Shown: one piece after another, positions 39,266 to 51,849 of the stretch | Layout: each line of letters opens with the position of its first letter | How positions within the stretch are numbered: position 1 is the first letter of the stretch | Origin: Gadus chalcogrammus | Taxonomy: Eukaryota > Chordata > Actinopteri > Gadiformes > Gadidae | Assembly (NCBI RefSeq): GCF_026213295.1 | Contig: NC_079425.1 | Location: 8,878,647-8,942,646 of the forward strand | Length of the DNA stretch: 64,000 nucleotides | Reading direction: 5' to 3' | Translations under genes and position numbers: made by a program | Notes under the pieces: model-generated | The model's database searches: none | What the model was told of the DNA's origin: nothing | The model's input: the letters and a program-made list of their open reading frames with translations, nothing else

Positions 39266-41540
39266 GCACAATCATGTTTGACACTTTATGGTGTTTACAG
39301 TTTGGTTGTAGCTCTCTAGGGCATCCAAGATCCGACAGTATACCAAGCAATCAGCATTTTGTCCCTCAAGGTGTCCTCTAAACAGGTTGTATTAAATTGG
39401 TTCATCACTTCTCCACCTATGAGAGGCTTATCCTGAAGCTGAAGTCGAAAAGTGTCTGCCCCTTGCCAGACCCCTGGACCTCCATAGACTTAACATAAAT
39501 CATGGCCACATGGCCCCTCCAATCGTGGTGTGTTTGTTCTCAGGGGATAAGATTAAGCATGTAGCATGCAGGACAGACAGCCGGGTCCACAGAGCCAAGG
39601 TTCTGTGGAGCAAAACTCATACAAATAGGATTTCAGAACTTAGCCTGCTCCACAATGCTGCCAACACAGGCACACATTTACACCGCAAAGCTTAGCTGTA
39701 TTTGAATTCACTGGGCAGCGCCATGGAGATATCAAGACCGTAGCCTTGAGGTCAACATTGTGGGGGACACAATATTCTTGGAGGGTAATGTTCTTTTCAG
39801 TTAACCTAATAGCTGTTAGTGGCCTAATAATTTCTTAATGCAAATCAAACCAGCTAATAGGCTAACTGAAATAAAAACCTGACAATGTCTAGGTATGGTG
39901 AAGGGTATGACATGATGTAGGGCAATTTTAATTCCAAAGGCTTAGCTGACTTTATCAGGATGCAAAGAATCCTGGATCGATAAAATAAATGGCCTTTAAA
40001 AATAAAACTCTGCCTATTTATTTACGATACATTATTCATTCACAAAGAAAATTGGTGGCCTAAAAGGTTGAATTTTTCCTAATTTGTTTAATTAAGCCAT
40101 TAAGATCGATTTCCAAAAGATGATTTTTTATTCCTCTCTTTAGTCACCTTCATCATGGGTGCCTAAACTTATTCATAGCACTGTAATAATATTATTATCA
40201 TTTATATTACATTGCTATGTTTTTTTTGTTTCATTGAATGGCAGGGATAAGGGATGTTTGAAGAACAACCATAACCCAAAATCACATCAGAATCCACAAT
40301 CAACAACAACTAATCTATAATGTTTATTTGACGTCTAGAGATTGTGGACAAGATTAGGCAAATTGTTCTTTTAGATTTACATATTTACAAATCAATTTGG
40401 TAGCCGGTTGGTTTGCCCTCTGCTGCACTCCTTTTGTTTTCTTATCTCTTCTCTCTCCTCCTCTCCTGCCCTCTCTTCTTCTCTCCCAGGCTCTGCAGGA
40501 CTTTTAATTATATTATACTTTTATCTGGCAGTAATTATGAAACAAAAGTGTTTTAACTTTCATAACAAGCTTTTCTTTCGTTCATATGAAGATCGAGGAC
40601 AAATGCCATTATGATGAATACAATTGTAAGTTTATTTTAATACAAGAAAATAAACTTCTAAAGCATGGAACACTTTCCCCAGTAATCTAAAAAGTGTTAC
40701 TCTGTGATACTTGTGATACTTTCTCACGTGAAGTGAAAAAATGGATTTTAAGTAATCAGTCTTGTCAGCACTAATCATTATTCTGTGTGTGTGTGTGTGC
40801 ATGCCTGTTGTCATTTTATCCTATTTTATTCTTCTTACCTGCCCAGGGACTGCAGATGGAAATTAGCTTTTAGCTATAATCTGGTACAATTAATCTTTTT
40901 ACTCCACGTAATTTATTGAACCTTGTACATGGTCTCTGTTTCAAATAAATCAATAAAAATATATAATATAAATAAAATAAAAAAACAAGTAGGCCTACCA
41001 CGATAAAAATCATTTTTACAATTTGAATGCATTCAAATATTTATCGTTGTTACGATCCCTAGTATACACAGTGGCGGTTTTAACATAAAGGCATTTAGGA
41101 AGGTAGGCAGCCATTTAGCACTTTGAGATTTCTGAATGTAGGGTGCTCTATACATTTAATATATCATTTATTATTATTATTATTATTTATTTCGGCCCCC
41201 CATAGTAGGGTAGCCTGTGTATACCCATGCTGCCTTGCACGCAATTTCATTTCACGCTGCCAGGCAGCCTGGATTCCATGGTTCCGATTTTCGCCTGAGA
41301 TAGGGAACCAATCACAGAACGGGGAGGGACGGCAAGACGTCCCAATTCAGGGGACGCATCCTTCGAAGGACGCGGTCTATGAAGGTGTGGCCTTCGTAGA
41401 CCGTGAAGGCCGGACAGAAGGCCGAACAAACGTTTTTAAATGAGACGGCCTGCCCTACGGAGCATTTCAAGTTTGCGTAACAAGCCGTTAACACCCTTTA
41501 CCTTGCGTGATGACGCGCCGCTCCTGTCACCTAGCAACCC

Positions 41541-41600
41541 TGACAGCTGCGGTTCAACCCTGACAGCTGCGGTTCAACCCTGACAGCTGTGGTTCAACCC
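41541..41600. repeat. Three tandem 20-bp units
   Basis: TGACAGCTGCGGTTCAACCC occurs three times in a row; the third copy has one change (C to T). Confidence 0.95.
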
Positions 41601-42528
41601 GGACGGCGGAGGAGAAATATGGAGCCGTTTTATATAACCCATTCAGAGATGTCCACTTTCACTTAGATGTCCACTTCTTACTTTATTCTTACTTTTATTT
41701 TATTGTATTTTATTCATAATTTTCTATTTTTTATAATCTTATCTTCTATGCTTGTAATTTATATTTGTACGGAGCACCTGGAACAAAACAATTTACACCC
41801 GGGGAAAAATGAAGTTTTCTGATTCTGATTCTGATTCTGATTAAAATATAACGTTAATTAGTTTAACGTTATATGGCTCGTGTAAATGAAATTGAACTTT
41901 GAAAATAAATGTAAAAATTTAAAATAGTCCCAACTTTATTTTAATACAAAAAAATGTTTTTACATAGTTTTGTCATTGAACAATGTAATTTGCTGCAACT
42001 GCCTCTCCGCTCTCTCTGACTGAAAAAAATCCAACGCGCAATGAATCTTGGGATACGTTGGGCCGTGAAGGATACATCTGGGCTGTTTCCCAATGTCAAG
42101 GAAGCATGCTCAATGGCCGCCCTTTTAAGGACGCTACGTCATAGAACGCCGACAAGCACTGTTCCAATGTTGAGGACACTCGAAAGCCGCGCCATTTTCG
42201 CGTCCTTTGTTTTTGAGAATTCCGAGATTTTTCAAGGATGCATCGCTGCATCCTAGATGAGCCAAAACGACCCACAATCCACTGCGTTCACACGCTGCAC
42301 GGGATATAAAAAATGGTAGAGGGAAGGAAAGCAGTACACGTTCAAATGTAAGTGAAGTTATATTAAAGTTTACAGAAATATTTTGTGCCGTATTGGTTTT
42401 TATAGATTCATCATGTTAATGCAAATAATCAAGCTTAAAGACCTGTGCCGCTTTTCAAACGTTTTTGCAACTTCGTTGCTATATTTTGCATGGACGTAGC
42501 TGGTCTTAAACACCACTAGCTGCGTTTC

Positions 42529-42921
42529 CATCTAAAAGGTGATGCGAATCTTTAGAAAGTTCGCAAAAAAGTAATTCGAATTAGGTGCGTTTCCATCAAG
42601 TGGTTGCAGCGGAATAGGGTGATGACTTTACACGTTGATGTTGGCAGGGTTGCTATGGCCGGTCGTTATGCGGAAATCGGAAAGACTGTCAGTCCTGTGT
42701 GATCAAAGTTCGTTACGTCACAGCTGTTGCGAAAAGTGTGTTTCCATCTCCCATTTTGCGAATTTACTCTCTTTTGCATTTCTCAAAAACCACCTCAAGC
42801 GAGCGGGTAAACTTTTTGCGAATTAGAGGATTTTTATGCGAATTTTGGTGTTTCCATCACCGTTTACTGATTCGATACTTCAAAGTTTGCATAAAATCAG
42901 GGGGATGGAAACGCACCTACT
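42529..42921. mobile_element. Non-autonomous DNA transposon with GCGTTTCCATC termini
   Basis: Inverted ends GCTGCGTTTCCATC and GATGGAAACGCACC are each flanked by TA. Internal copies of GCGTTTCCATC and TTTGCGAATT motifs are present. The type is common in teleosts; the superfamily is not certain. Confidence 0.6.
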
Positions 42922-44130
42922 GTCAACAATGTAAATTTACTCGCTCACAAGATTACATTATTTATGTATACCTATTTATGTTTGTGTTTAATCTTTTTTT
43001 TTAGGGTCTGCCCAGCAAACGGAGGCTTTTGTGCACCTAAGGATGACCCACAAAAATGTTGTCAAATAAATGCACCACCGATCATTTGCAATGTTTGTAA
43101 TTTGTAATGAACGTATATAATTGTATTTTATATAATATACTTATGTGCCCTATGTGTTCAAAGCTGTTTGTGTTAAAAAATTAATGAGTGCCCTAGGTTG
43201 CCCCTGATGATGATGATGTGCCCTCTCGAGCAAAAATATGGCAAACCGAAAAAAACATGTTGTGGTTAGCTATTGAGGTGCAGACGTTCCTCTCTTTGGT
43301 AGCTGATGAACGGGGAATGCGAGGCGTTGCTTTCATGTGGCATCGCCATGACAAACAGCTACATCGAGTGGTACTTAAATCTCCACTGGATAACGAAGCA
43401 AAAAGCGGATCAAGAGTAGGTCAGTACCCATAGTGGAAAAGCGCAATTAGATGCCAAGTTAGAAAAACTTAATATTTTCAGTTTGCATAATCCGTTTAAA
43501 ATAGATATACATTTTTTGAGCGTTCAAGATCATTCAAGTGTATGTCATTTCATGCAAGAGAGACGATAATGGTCAGCTATCACCTCAACATGAAGGAAAA
43601 CTTCCTTAAATGTTTCTGTAGCTGGCTGTCAGCGGTCAAAGACTGTATGGTAGCGGCACATTGAATTTTCTCCAGTCTAATTTTTACTTAAATGTTAGTA
43701 AAGATGAAAGCAGTAAGGCATCCTCCTTTCTTTGGCTAAAATGTGAAAGTGCACAATGATGTGAACAACTCATTTTGGTGTTTATAAAGTCGCTAGAATA
43801 AGGGGAAACAGTGTCTTTGAAGCAACATTTTTTCTGGGGGAGGACGCCCAGACCCCCCGTTTAAATTATGAGCCCAACTATTCTTTTAAGTGCCACATGG
43901 AGATGTAACAAGTGCCCCGAATGGGACCTTCAAGGCAGCGCTTGCTAAGGTTAGGGGATAGGACCTTCCAGGCAGCGCTGCCTTTAAGGCTCCGTTGGGG
44001 GAACAAAACACTATCAAGTTAGAAAAGCCACTGTGTCCGCTGGTGGGGCCCCATGTTGTCCAGAATGTGCCCTTTTTATATTTTCGCCCCCTTCAAACAG
44101 TCTGAGTCCGCCACTGTGGAGAAAAATCTA

Positions 44131-44251
<121 letters not shown>

Positions 44252-44406
44252 GTACATAGGATTTTTGTAGAATGTATGAAACCTCACCCAAACATAAGTC
44301 AATATTAATCTTGGCAATATTTGCTAAGTATGTGGCTGTTTGCAATAGTGATTATTCAACCATTGTTCAACCAAGATCATGGCTGGTGCAGGGAGGGCTG
44401 GGTGTC

Positions 44407-44525
<119 letters not shown>

Positions 44526-44800
44526 CAGAGGAAACACAAGGATAGTAAGCGGGCAAAGCCGAAAAACATTTTGTTTGGGATGACTAAGCATCTTTAAAAT
44601 TAATTATTAAAAACTACTGCAGTAAAACTTCATCACAAAGGTACTTGGTAAAAAAAAGAGTTGTGGAACACAATGATTTGATAATTTTATGATTTTTACA
44701 TTTGCCTATATAGTAATACATGCCTATTGGGGAAGACTTCAGGGTAAAATCTGGCAGGATGAAAAAGGGATTTAGTCCAACTCTTGGAAGTTCTTCAACG

Positions 44801-45916
44801 TCAACAGTATGGACCTGGTCTCGAGAAGTCTTTCCAATTCTCTTGCACATCAGTGCTGGGTTTTATCGTGGTCGCTATAATCCTTGAGAAAGAGCAGCGG
44901 TTATACTTCAGAGGAAACACATGAAATTTATAATCTGGCGGGTCGGTGGGCACAATCTGCAAGTGTCTCATACACAATCCCACATAAACATCCTCAATGT
45001 AGACTGGGCGAACATGCCTGGAAGCCTCCACAATCTTCTTGGGAAGGTCTAATGAAAAGACATAGCCCAGGCCCAGGGCGTAAGGTGGATATTGGCTCTC
45101 AGGGTAAGCGGATGGCGGCAGGTACCATTTTGTGCTCTTACTTCTCAAAACAGCAGCCCCGTGGGCCACAAGGCCGGTCAGATAGTTCTCTTTTTTGGCT
45201 GTTGACAGCATGCTGATCAGGTTTGGCACATTGAGGAACATGTCAGAATCAATCTTCATGGCGTAGGTGGCATTTGTGCAATATGTCTGCAGCCACTCCA
45301 TCATCACCATGGTCTTAATGGTGAGGTTCTTGTAGCAGTCCAGGAAGTCACTCTGAAGCAGGTCCCCATACTCCTTGCTCTCCTCCATCACCTGCTGCTG
45401 AATCTTTGCTGCGTTTCCCGCTGATGACGGGTGACCTAACAGGAAGAACAGACTCACCACTTTATCCTGCAGCAATAGAGTTTGATTTCCCCAAGTGTTG
45501 CGGATATTGATGCGATGAGCAGTGTTTTCTGGTCCCACTGGCACGATCAGAACCACAAATGGCCTAAGCTGATTGCATCTCTCCGGCTGGTTTATAGAGA
45601 AGTGGTAATCATATGGATATTCCACACTATATGGCCCCGGAGAAACATAAGGAACTGGTGCGGGCAACGCGGTTGAGGATTGGGGCAATTGGGTGGTATT
45701 CCCTATTCCCAATTCCCAATTCCCGATTTCCATAGCAGTGGAGTTTGTATCAGAAAGGACCTTTTTAAATGTTAACCATTTAGGTTTCCACTCATTTCCC
45801 CAGTCTGTTCGGTTTGTGCTGTACAAAATAATGGTCGCCGCCACGATGAGGATAAGCACAAAGCAGCGACGACATGAGCCGTAGCCCAAGGCAGCTGACG
45901 TCCCACTGTGTTCCAT
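44801..45916 (-). CDS. Beta-1,3-galactosyltransferase, B3GALT2-like (GT31), intact
   Basis: A type II Golgi enzyme expected to add beta-1,3-linked galactose to N-acetylglucosamine or related acceptors. It has 371 aa: cytoplasmic N-terminus, transmembrane anchor at about residues 19-32, a low-complexity stem, then a GT31 catalytic domain. The family motifs are present in order: RINIRNTWG (135-143), FLDCYKNLTIKT (191-202), the DxD-type KIDSDMFLN with DSD at 223-225, YPPYALGLGYVFS (276-288) and EDVYVG (308-313). NRT, NST, NTT, NQT, NLT and NAT are N-glycosylation sequons. The Met at 45914-45916 was chosen because a strong acceptor (TTTCTTTCTCAACCAG) lies three bases upstream of it; the single coding exon is usual for this family. 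The teleost family is large, so the exact member and acceptor specificity are not assigned. Confidence 0.92.
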   Translation of the reverse strand: MEHSGTSAALGYGSCRRCFVLILIVAATIILYSTNRTDWGNEWKPKWLTFKKVLSDTNSTAMEIGNWELGIGNTTQLPQSSTALPAPVPYVSPGPYSVEYPYDYHFSINQPERCNQLRPFVVLIVPVGPENTAHRINIRNTWGNQTLLLQDKVVSLFFLLGHPSSAGNAAKIQQQVMEESKEYGDLLQSDFLDCYKNLTIKTMVMMEWLQTYCTNATYAMKIDSDMFLNVPNLISMLSTAKKENYLTGLVAHGAAVLRSKSTKWYLPPSAYPESQYPPYALGLGYVFSLDLPKKIVEASRHVRPVYIEDVYVGLCMRHLQIVPTDPPDYKFHVFPLKYNRCSFSRIIATTIKPSTDVQENWKDFSRPGPYC

Positions 45917-46673
45917 TTCCTGGTTGAGAAAGAAATGGGTGAGATGGTGGATAACGCCTTTCTTATCGTGTCCCTGTATGATCATATTCATAAATGATGA
46001 TACAGAGATCCTACTTAATGAAATTTTCACAATCATATTTAGTGAAAAGCATTACCCAAGCAGATATTTTGTTATTGTAGCTTGCAAACGGGTTTAATAT
46101 CATAAAGAACAGATTTGAATACTGTCCTATTATTCCCTGCCTGTTCAAAACATTACAAGGTGGCAGGCTATAAACGTTCAATGACCCAGCAATAAACACA
46201 ACAGAGCAATGCCAGAATTTATGGTAATAGAAGACTTGTGACTAGGCTTGTTACATGACATTAGCATCTCCCACATACCAACACATCATGTACATGGGTA
46301 CAAAATAATTGGGAATTATTTAATGAAAAGGTAAAAAGCCATTTCACACTTCATTTTCAAATAACAACTCTGGTTGATGGTTGACAATATTACATTTTAA
46401 TAAAGAAGAAAATATTACACAATAAAAATATTATAACTTAATTAGTTTTTTTGGATGCATGGCACATTATGGCTCAATTGAAATACAAATGTAATGATTC
46501 CTTCAAATTGTCATATACCTTTAAGCACATTTTGAACAAATTAAATTTAATGCGAAAGCCATTTGACATTCCATTTTCAAAGACACATTGCCTAATTTTA
46601 GAAAATATAAAGATGCTAATAAAAATTTGAAAATGGAAGAACATTAAGCCAAATTTAGATTACATTCTAATGT

Positions 46674-46876
46674 TTAATAATAATAATGCATTGAATTTAT
46701 ATAGCGCTTTTTCCTAGACACTCAAAGACGCTTTACATTGAAGGGGGGGACCTCACTCACCACCACCAGTGTGTAGCACCCACTAGGGGTGATGCACGGC
46801 AGCCAATCTGCGCCAGAACGCTCACCACACACCAGCTCGAGGTGGAGGGTGAGGGAATTAATGAGTCAGCCAATTA
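46674..46876. mobile_element. Interspersed repeat fragment of a common teleost type
   Basis: Contains ATTTATATAGCGCTTTTTCC, CACTCAAAGACGCTTTACAT and CAGTGTGTAGCACCCAC blocks, known by eye from widespread fish repeats. Class not assigned. Confidence 0.55.
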
Positions 46877-47512
46877 TACAATTATAATTTACTTTCAACT
46901 TGTTTCACTGACTTAGTGAAAGGTAAGATGGAAGGTCCATTGCAGTTTGAATTTCAAGTAATAGAGAATCTAATTAATCTACGCTAGCAAGAGAGAAAAA
47001 TTGCGTTTCTAACACGAATGAGGGCAATAAACTAATCCAATTATACAAATTATCCCTTGCCCCTACCACTTGATATAATATTTGGCCCTCCAAAAGGAGA
47101 TTCTTACCCCCACTGTTAACTTGCCAACTTACCATCTGATGAATAAGCTACCCAGGAAAAGGCCATTGTGAGCCTCGTTTTGATTATACCATATTCTTCT
47201 ATAAGAATAAACAATGCTATTGCAAACCCAATTAAGTTATAATGACATCACACAATGGCGAAGCCTCAATTTGAATTTTTATGCCTAAGAAAAGCAAAAA
47301 CTACAGATACGGAAAAAAAAATAAAACGTACCCTTGATCCTGCCGGCTCTGGAAAACACGCTTACATCAATGAGTAACCTTTCTCCCTGTGTTGAAGAAG
47401 TGTCCAGTGTTGTATGCCTCTCCACGGGTAGGACCGGTCAGTCAAAACCAGTTTTACAACTTCCAAAAAGGATGAACACAACTTTCCGATATTCATTTCA
47501 TTCTTGATAACA

Positions 47513-47545
47513 ATGTTCCTTTGAGCCATTTGCTCAAAGGAACAT
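47513..47545. repeat. Perfect 14-bp inverted repeat with 5-nt loop
   Basis: ATGTTCCTTTGAGC pairs with its inverse across CATTT. Confidence 0.9.
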
Positions 47546-48200
47546 CTCTTTCTCTCTTTCTCCCCCTCTCTCTCCCTCTCTGTAGTAGCCCTCAGACATG
47601 AGGCACATGCAAATAAGAGTAAACATGGAGTTTTCCTATGCCCTTTACAATGGCCACACCTTTTTCTACTTTACTAGGAGGTTGCAGCTCGATCGGATCT
47701 CGGAAGGTGTGCCCTCAGGTGTGTGTGTGCAAGCCTCCTCCCTCCTCAAAACGGCCCTGCTCAAAATTTCCAGACATTGACTAATCTGGATCAATATGGA
47801 TATTTTAAAAATATGAAATTCGGACGGTACAATTATAATACAACTAAAAATAGCATTGTGCCATAGTGTGCCTTAAATAAGATAAGTTCAGGTGAAGTGG
47901 TAGAAATTTGTTTTGGAAGAGGTGAAAAGGAGTTATTGCATATAATTAAAAATCTGTGCTTGACACCTAATAATATGCTACGGTATGGTACAACTGGTCA
48001 GACTCCAGTTAATAGCTGGTTTTTTTTGGGCAACGTCAGCTGGGGTTTCTCCGCAGCAACCATTTGTTATTGGGGTATGTGGCGTGTGGTGATGGATGGT
48101 TTAAGAAGCCTCACCTGGCCTGAGTCAGACTAATTAGCCTCTAGGGCTGGGTTAGGTTGCACACCTGTGGTGCATTGGGGAATCAATGCTCACAGGTTCA

Positions 48201-48704
48201 GGCCCCGTTTACACGAAGGGAAAACGCAGATATTTTCACACGGTTTGGCCTCTCATTTACACGAAAACGCAGTTTTTGTCACAGAAAACGATAATTTCTA
48301 AAAACTCCGGCCAAAGTGGAGATTTCTGAAAACGCCGGTTACGCGTTGTCATGTCAACGGGTAGAAACGGGGTTTTAGGTTCTGAAACGTCACATTATGC
48401 GCCAGGAAATGCTTAACGTCATATGAGCGCCCTATGTTTACAGTTTGTTTGTTACAGGAAGACGCTCGTGTTATTCGTTGTTGTTGATTCTGAGGATTCT
48501 GATTGGCTTGCATGGCTTTATCCTTCTCCCTACACTGCCGCCCATAGGTTTGGCATAGTTATAATGTCCCAACGGCGTATTTATCCGTTTTGATGTAAAC
48601 GACAACTTTTTTGAAAACGATGTTGTGTGCACAATGTTATTTTTGAAAACGGAGGGGGGGAAATATTCGTTTCTATAAATACCCTGCTACGTATAAACAT
48701 GGCC
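48201..48704 (+). mobile_element. MITE copy 1 (GGCCCCGTTTACACG termini)
   Basis: A 504-bp element with termini GGCCCCGTTTACACG and the inverse of CGTATAAACATGGCC, and no coding capacity. An inverted copy lies at 51289-51794. Flanks are TCA and TTA. Confidence 0.8.
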
Positions 48705-49345
48705 TTAAGCAGCCATCACCACAAAGCAAAAGAGAGCTCTGACATGGGAAGTACCACCTGGGCTGACTTTAACCTGTGTATACATTCTCTAACCTGTGTC
48801 CTTGTGTCATAGAAGGACCAAACATGCCTACCTTCTGTCCAAGTGGCGTTTGCATCAAAATGTCTGGGGGCCATATCACATACAATTTTAGAACTGGTAT
48901 AGTTATATTATGCTATATATTTATTATGGTAGGCCTATTGAGGAATCAGTACAATTTAGTTTGGTTAGATTTGATGAAATGTCATGAGGAGATGTGAAAA
49001 GTAGGGTTTTTGGTTGATCTCTTAACTAGCGTTGGTTGGTCATTAAAAGGAAATTGCCCCATTGGTTATACTTCTACACCTGCGTAATGCGCTATGCAAT
49101 TGCGTAACCACGGAGCCCCTCGAACCCGGCTTTAAGGTGAAGGCTGATTAGCTTTTAGTGTAACGTTAGCCCAGCGGTCCACTTTCTCCTTCTCTGGCTC
49201 TAGACGCTCAGCAGACTGTAGCAAAACTCTACAACTCACGACTACTAACGTTACTGTGAGACCAAATACGTTAGCAGCAGCTGTCTGTTCCTGTTTTTAA
49301 ACGGTTTAATCACTTGAACAAAGGTTCCTGATACTATTGATAGGG

Positions 49346-49913
49346 TAGGGTGACCAGACGTCCTCTTTTTCCCGGACATGTCCTCTTTTCGAGACCTAAA
49401 AAATGCGTCCGGCAGGGATTCCAAAAACGTCCGGTATTTTGCCTCGTCGCAAAAAAAAAAAATATATATATTATTGTTATTATTATCTTTTTATTTCTTT
49501 TTGCCTCGTCGCATATTTGTGTTTCTGGGTCTTTCACATAAGCTACTAGTTATTACCATTGTATATGTATGGTTATTACGGCCTTCCAAGTTCTGGAAAT
49601 GGTATCTCCCTTACGTTCCACCTTCTTGCGCGAGCTGACTGTAGAGAGAGTCTGTCATTGGGCGACCGATCTCATGTGCTCGTTGAGAAGGTGCCGTGTA
49701 TAGACGGAATGAAACCCTCACTGAAGTACGTAGGCTCGCCCCCCCCCCCCCCCCCCCCCCCCCCCGTCAACAATCTTGCCCGGGGCGCAATTGTACCTAG
49801 GATCGACACTGGCGAACTAAAGAACAAATACCCATGTTTTCGCCCCCCCCCCCCCCCCCCCCCCCCCGCGACGAAGTGTCCTCTTTTTCACAAACTCAAA
49901 TCTGGTCACCCTA
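49346..49913. mobile_element. hAT-type MITE with perfect 8-bp TSD
   Basis: Termini TAGGGTGACCAGA and TCTGGTCACCCTA bound 568 bp. The target-site duplication TGATAGGG occurs at 49338-49345 and 49914-49921. Two long poly-C tracts (49739-49765, 49844-49867) lie inside. Confidence 0.9.
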
Positions 49914-50037
49914 TGATAGGGTAATAGTCAGTGATAAAAGTAAGAAGTGTGTGTGTGTTTGTGCGTGTGAGAGAGAGAGTAAAATTCAGTTTGATTTATT
50001 GTAGGGAAGCAAGATGAGGGACACACTTGGATAATTT

Positions 50038-50039
<2 letters not shown>

Positions 50040-50122
<83 letters not shown>
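50040..50122. repeat. (AC)n microsatellite
   Basis: Pure (AC)n run, about 41 units. Confidence 0.97.
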
Positions 50123-50123
<1 letters not shown>

Positions 50124-50675
50124 CGCCTTTTTAAAAAGAAGGGCAAACACAAACTCCCTCCGTCCCCACCCATCCAAAAGGAAATTATACATGCTGGGCT
50201 ATGAACAGAGTAACCATACCAACCTTAAAGGCCTACACGCAGGTTAACCAGAAGTTTTGAATAATGGGTACATAAAGCACTCAAAATATGTGTATCATTT
50301 ATACAATTTCTCCACAATAGTGTTAAAGTCCAGTTTTGGGCGTTTTTGGCAGTAACGGGTGATTTCTAACGCCATTCGGCGATGACGTCACATTGGGGAG
50401 ACGTGGTGGAAGGTAGCCTCAGCCTAGTACTAGAACTATGGCGTCTAAGAGGTGGCAAGAACCACAAATAACATGTATGATGGCCCACAGCAGCATAATT
50501 TCGAACCTGTCAGACGTGAGAGGGCGAATGAGGAATTGCCGAGAACTGATGGCGGTCAAAGCCAATTAAATGCATGGTCAGAGGAGAACGGCTATCATTT
50601 AGCAACCAGCAACGAGCGCTGGAGCTAGTCAATGAACAGCAGTGCATACAATAACGACACTTTTATTTATTTTTA

Positions 50676-51015
50676 GACCTAAGTCTAGGAGAGCTTAAAA
50701 GTCCTCAAGAGGACTCCTAACTCAGTAAGACCTATTCACAAAGAATCGTAAAATGCCTGCGAGACGAAATGTTAGGGTATTAAACTTGTTGTGGAGTTAG
50801 TTTGCGATGCAATAACATCCCCGACTAACAGGAATAATCAGATTAGTCCCGAAATAAAATGTTTGGCCACACTACGTTATTTAGCAACAGGGGTAATGCA
50901 ACTTTGCAATGCCGACGATTTAAAATTATCGCAACCATCATTCAGCTGTGCCATAAACTTTCCTTTGGACATTCAACAATTACACAGGATCAAAGCCAAC
51001 TTCATGGCAATTCCA
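50676..51015 (+). mobile_element. Second Harbinger fragment with N-terminal transposase coding
   Basis: The first 190 bp match 23448-23640 of the other Harbinger copy. The reading frame then gives KCLATLRYLATGVMQLCNAD, LKLSQPSFSCAI and HRIKANFMAIPG, which resemble the N-terminal helical part of HARBI1-like transposases. It ends in unrelated DNA, so it is a fragment. Confidence 0.75.
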
Positions 51016-51288
51016 GGTAAGTATATGCCGTGTAGAGCCCTATAAAAAGCCACACCCGGTTTAATTGGGCTCCTACGCACAAAAGGCACAGTGTGGGGAT
51101 GTTGGAAGCCTCTTTTATTGTAAGGATGCAGACAATGAAAATGGTGCTCCATGCTGCAATGCGTGGAGCACCACATGCGCCTCCTTTTTGAAAAGTCGGA
51201 CAAACGGACCTTCGGACCATATTGATTTCTCAATGCACAACAGGTATTCAGCCTCACCCAGCCCAAGAGTCCCATCAGTCAAGACTCA

Positions 51289-51794
51289 GGCCACGTTTAT
51301 ACGTAGCAGGGTATTTATAGAAACGAATATTTCCCCCCCTCCGTTTTCAAAAATAACATTGTGTGCACACAACATCGTTTTCAAAAAAGTTGTCGTTTAC
51401 ATCAAAACGGATAAATACGCCGTTGGGACATTATAACTATGCCAAACCTATGGGCGGCAGTGTAGGGAGAAGGATAAATCCATGCAAGCCAATCAGAATC
51501 CTCAGAATCAACAACAACGAATAACACGAGCGTCTTCCTGTAACAAACAAACTGTAAACATAGGGCGCTCATATGACGTTAAGCATTTCCTGGCGCATAA
51601 TATGACGTTTCAGAACCTAAAACCCCGTTTCTACCCGTTGATACGACAACACGTAACCGGCGTTTTCAGAAATCTCCACTTTGGCCGGAGTTTTTAGAAA
51701 TGATCGTTTTCTGTGAGAAAAACAGCGTTTTTGTGTAAATGAGAGGCCAAACCGTGTGAAAATATCTGCGTTTTCCCTTCGTGTAAACGGGGCC
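51289..51794 (-). mobile_element. MITE copy 2, inverted relative to copy 1
   Basis: A 506-bp element, about 95% identical by eye to the reverse complement of 48201-48704. TCA flanks it on both sides, suggesting a 3-bp target-site duplication. Confidence 0.85.
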
Positions 51795-51849
51795 TCAGGC
51801 CAGGTGAGGCTGCTTATGCCAGCCATCATCCACATACACTCCCAGTGTC

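Larger units (their letters stand above)
36500..44120. other. Intergenic region, 7.6 kb, repeat remnants only
   Basis: Holds (GT)n/(TA)n at 37626-37677, (CT)n at 39164-39260, a 20-bp triple repeat at 41541-41600, a (TTCTGA)n tail at 41817-41842 typical of fish retroelement ends, and a MITE at 42529-42921. No gene was recognised. Confidence 0.55.
45917..48200. other. 5' flank of the galactosyltransferase gene and intergenic DNA
   Basis: Non-coding 5' exon(s) of the galactosyltransferase presumably lie here but were not identified. Holds an interspersed repeat (46674-46876) and a perfect hairpin (47513-47545). Confidence 0.5.

Noticed and set aside
40408..40614. A possible + strand exon after a pyrimidine-rich CTCTCCCAG
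   Set aside because: The frame closes within a few codons and has no donor or homology.
49559..49924. A Pro-rich frame inside the hAT MITE
   Set aside because: Produced by the two poly-C tracts of the transposon.
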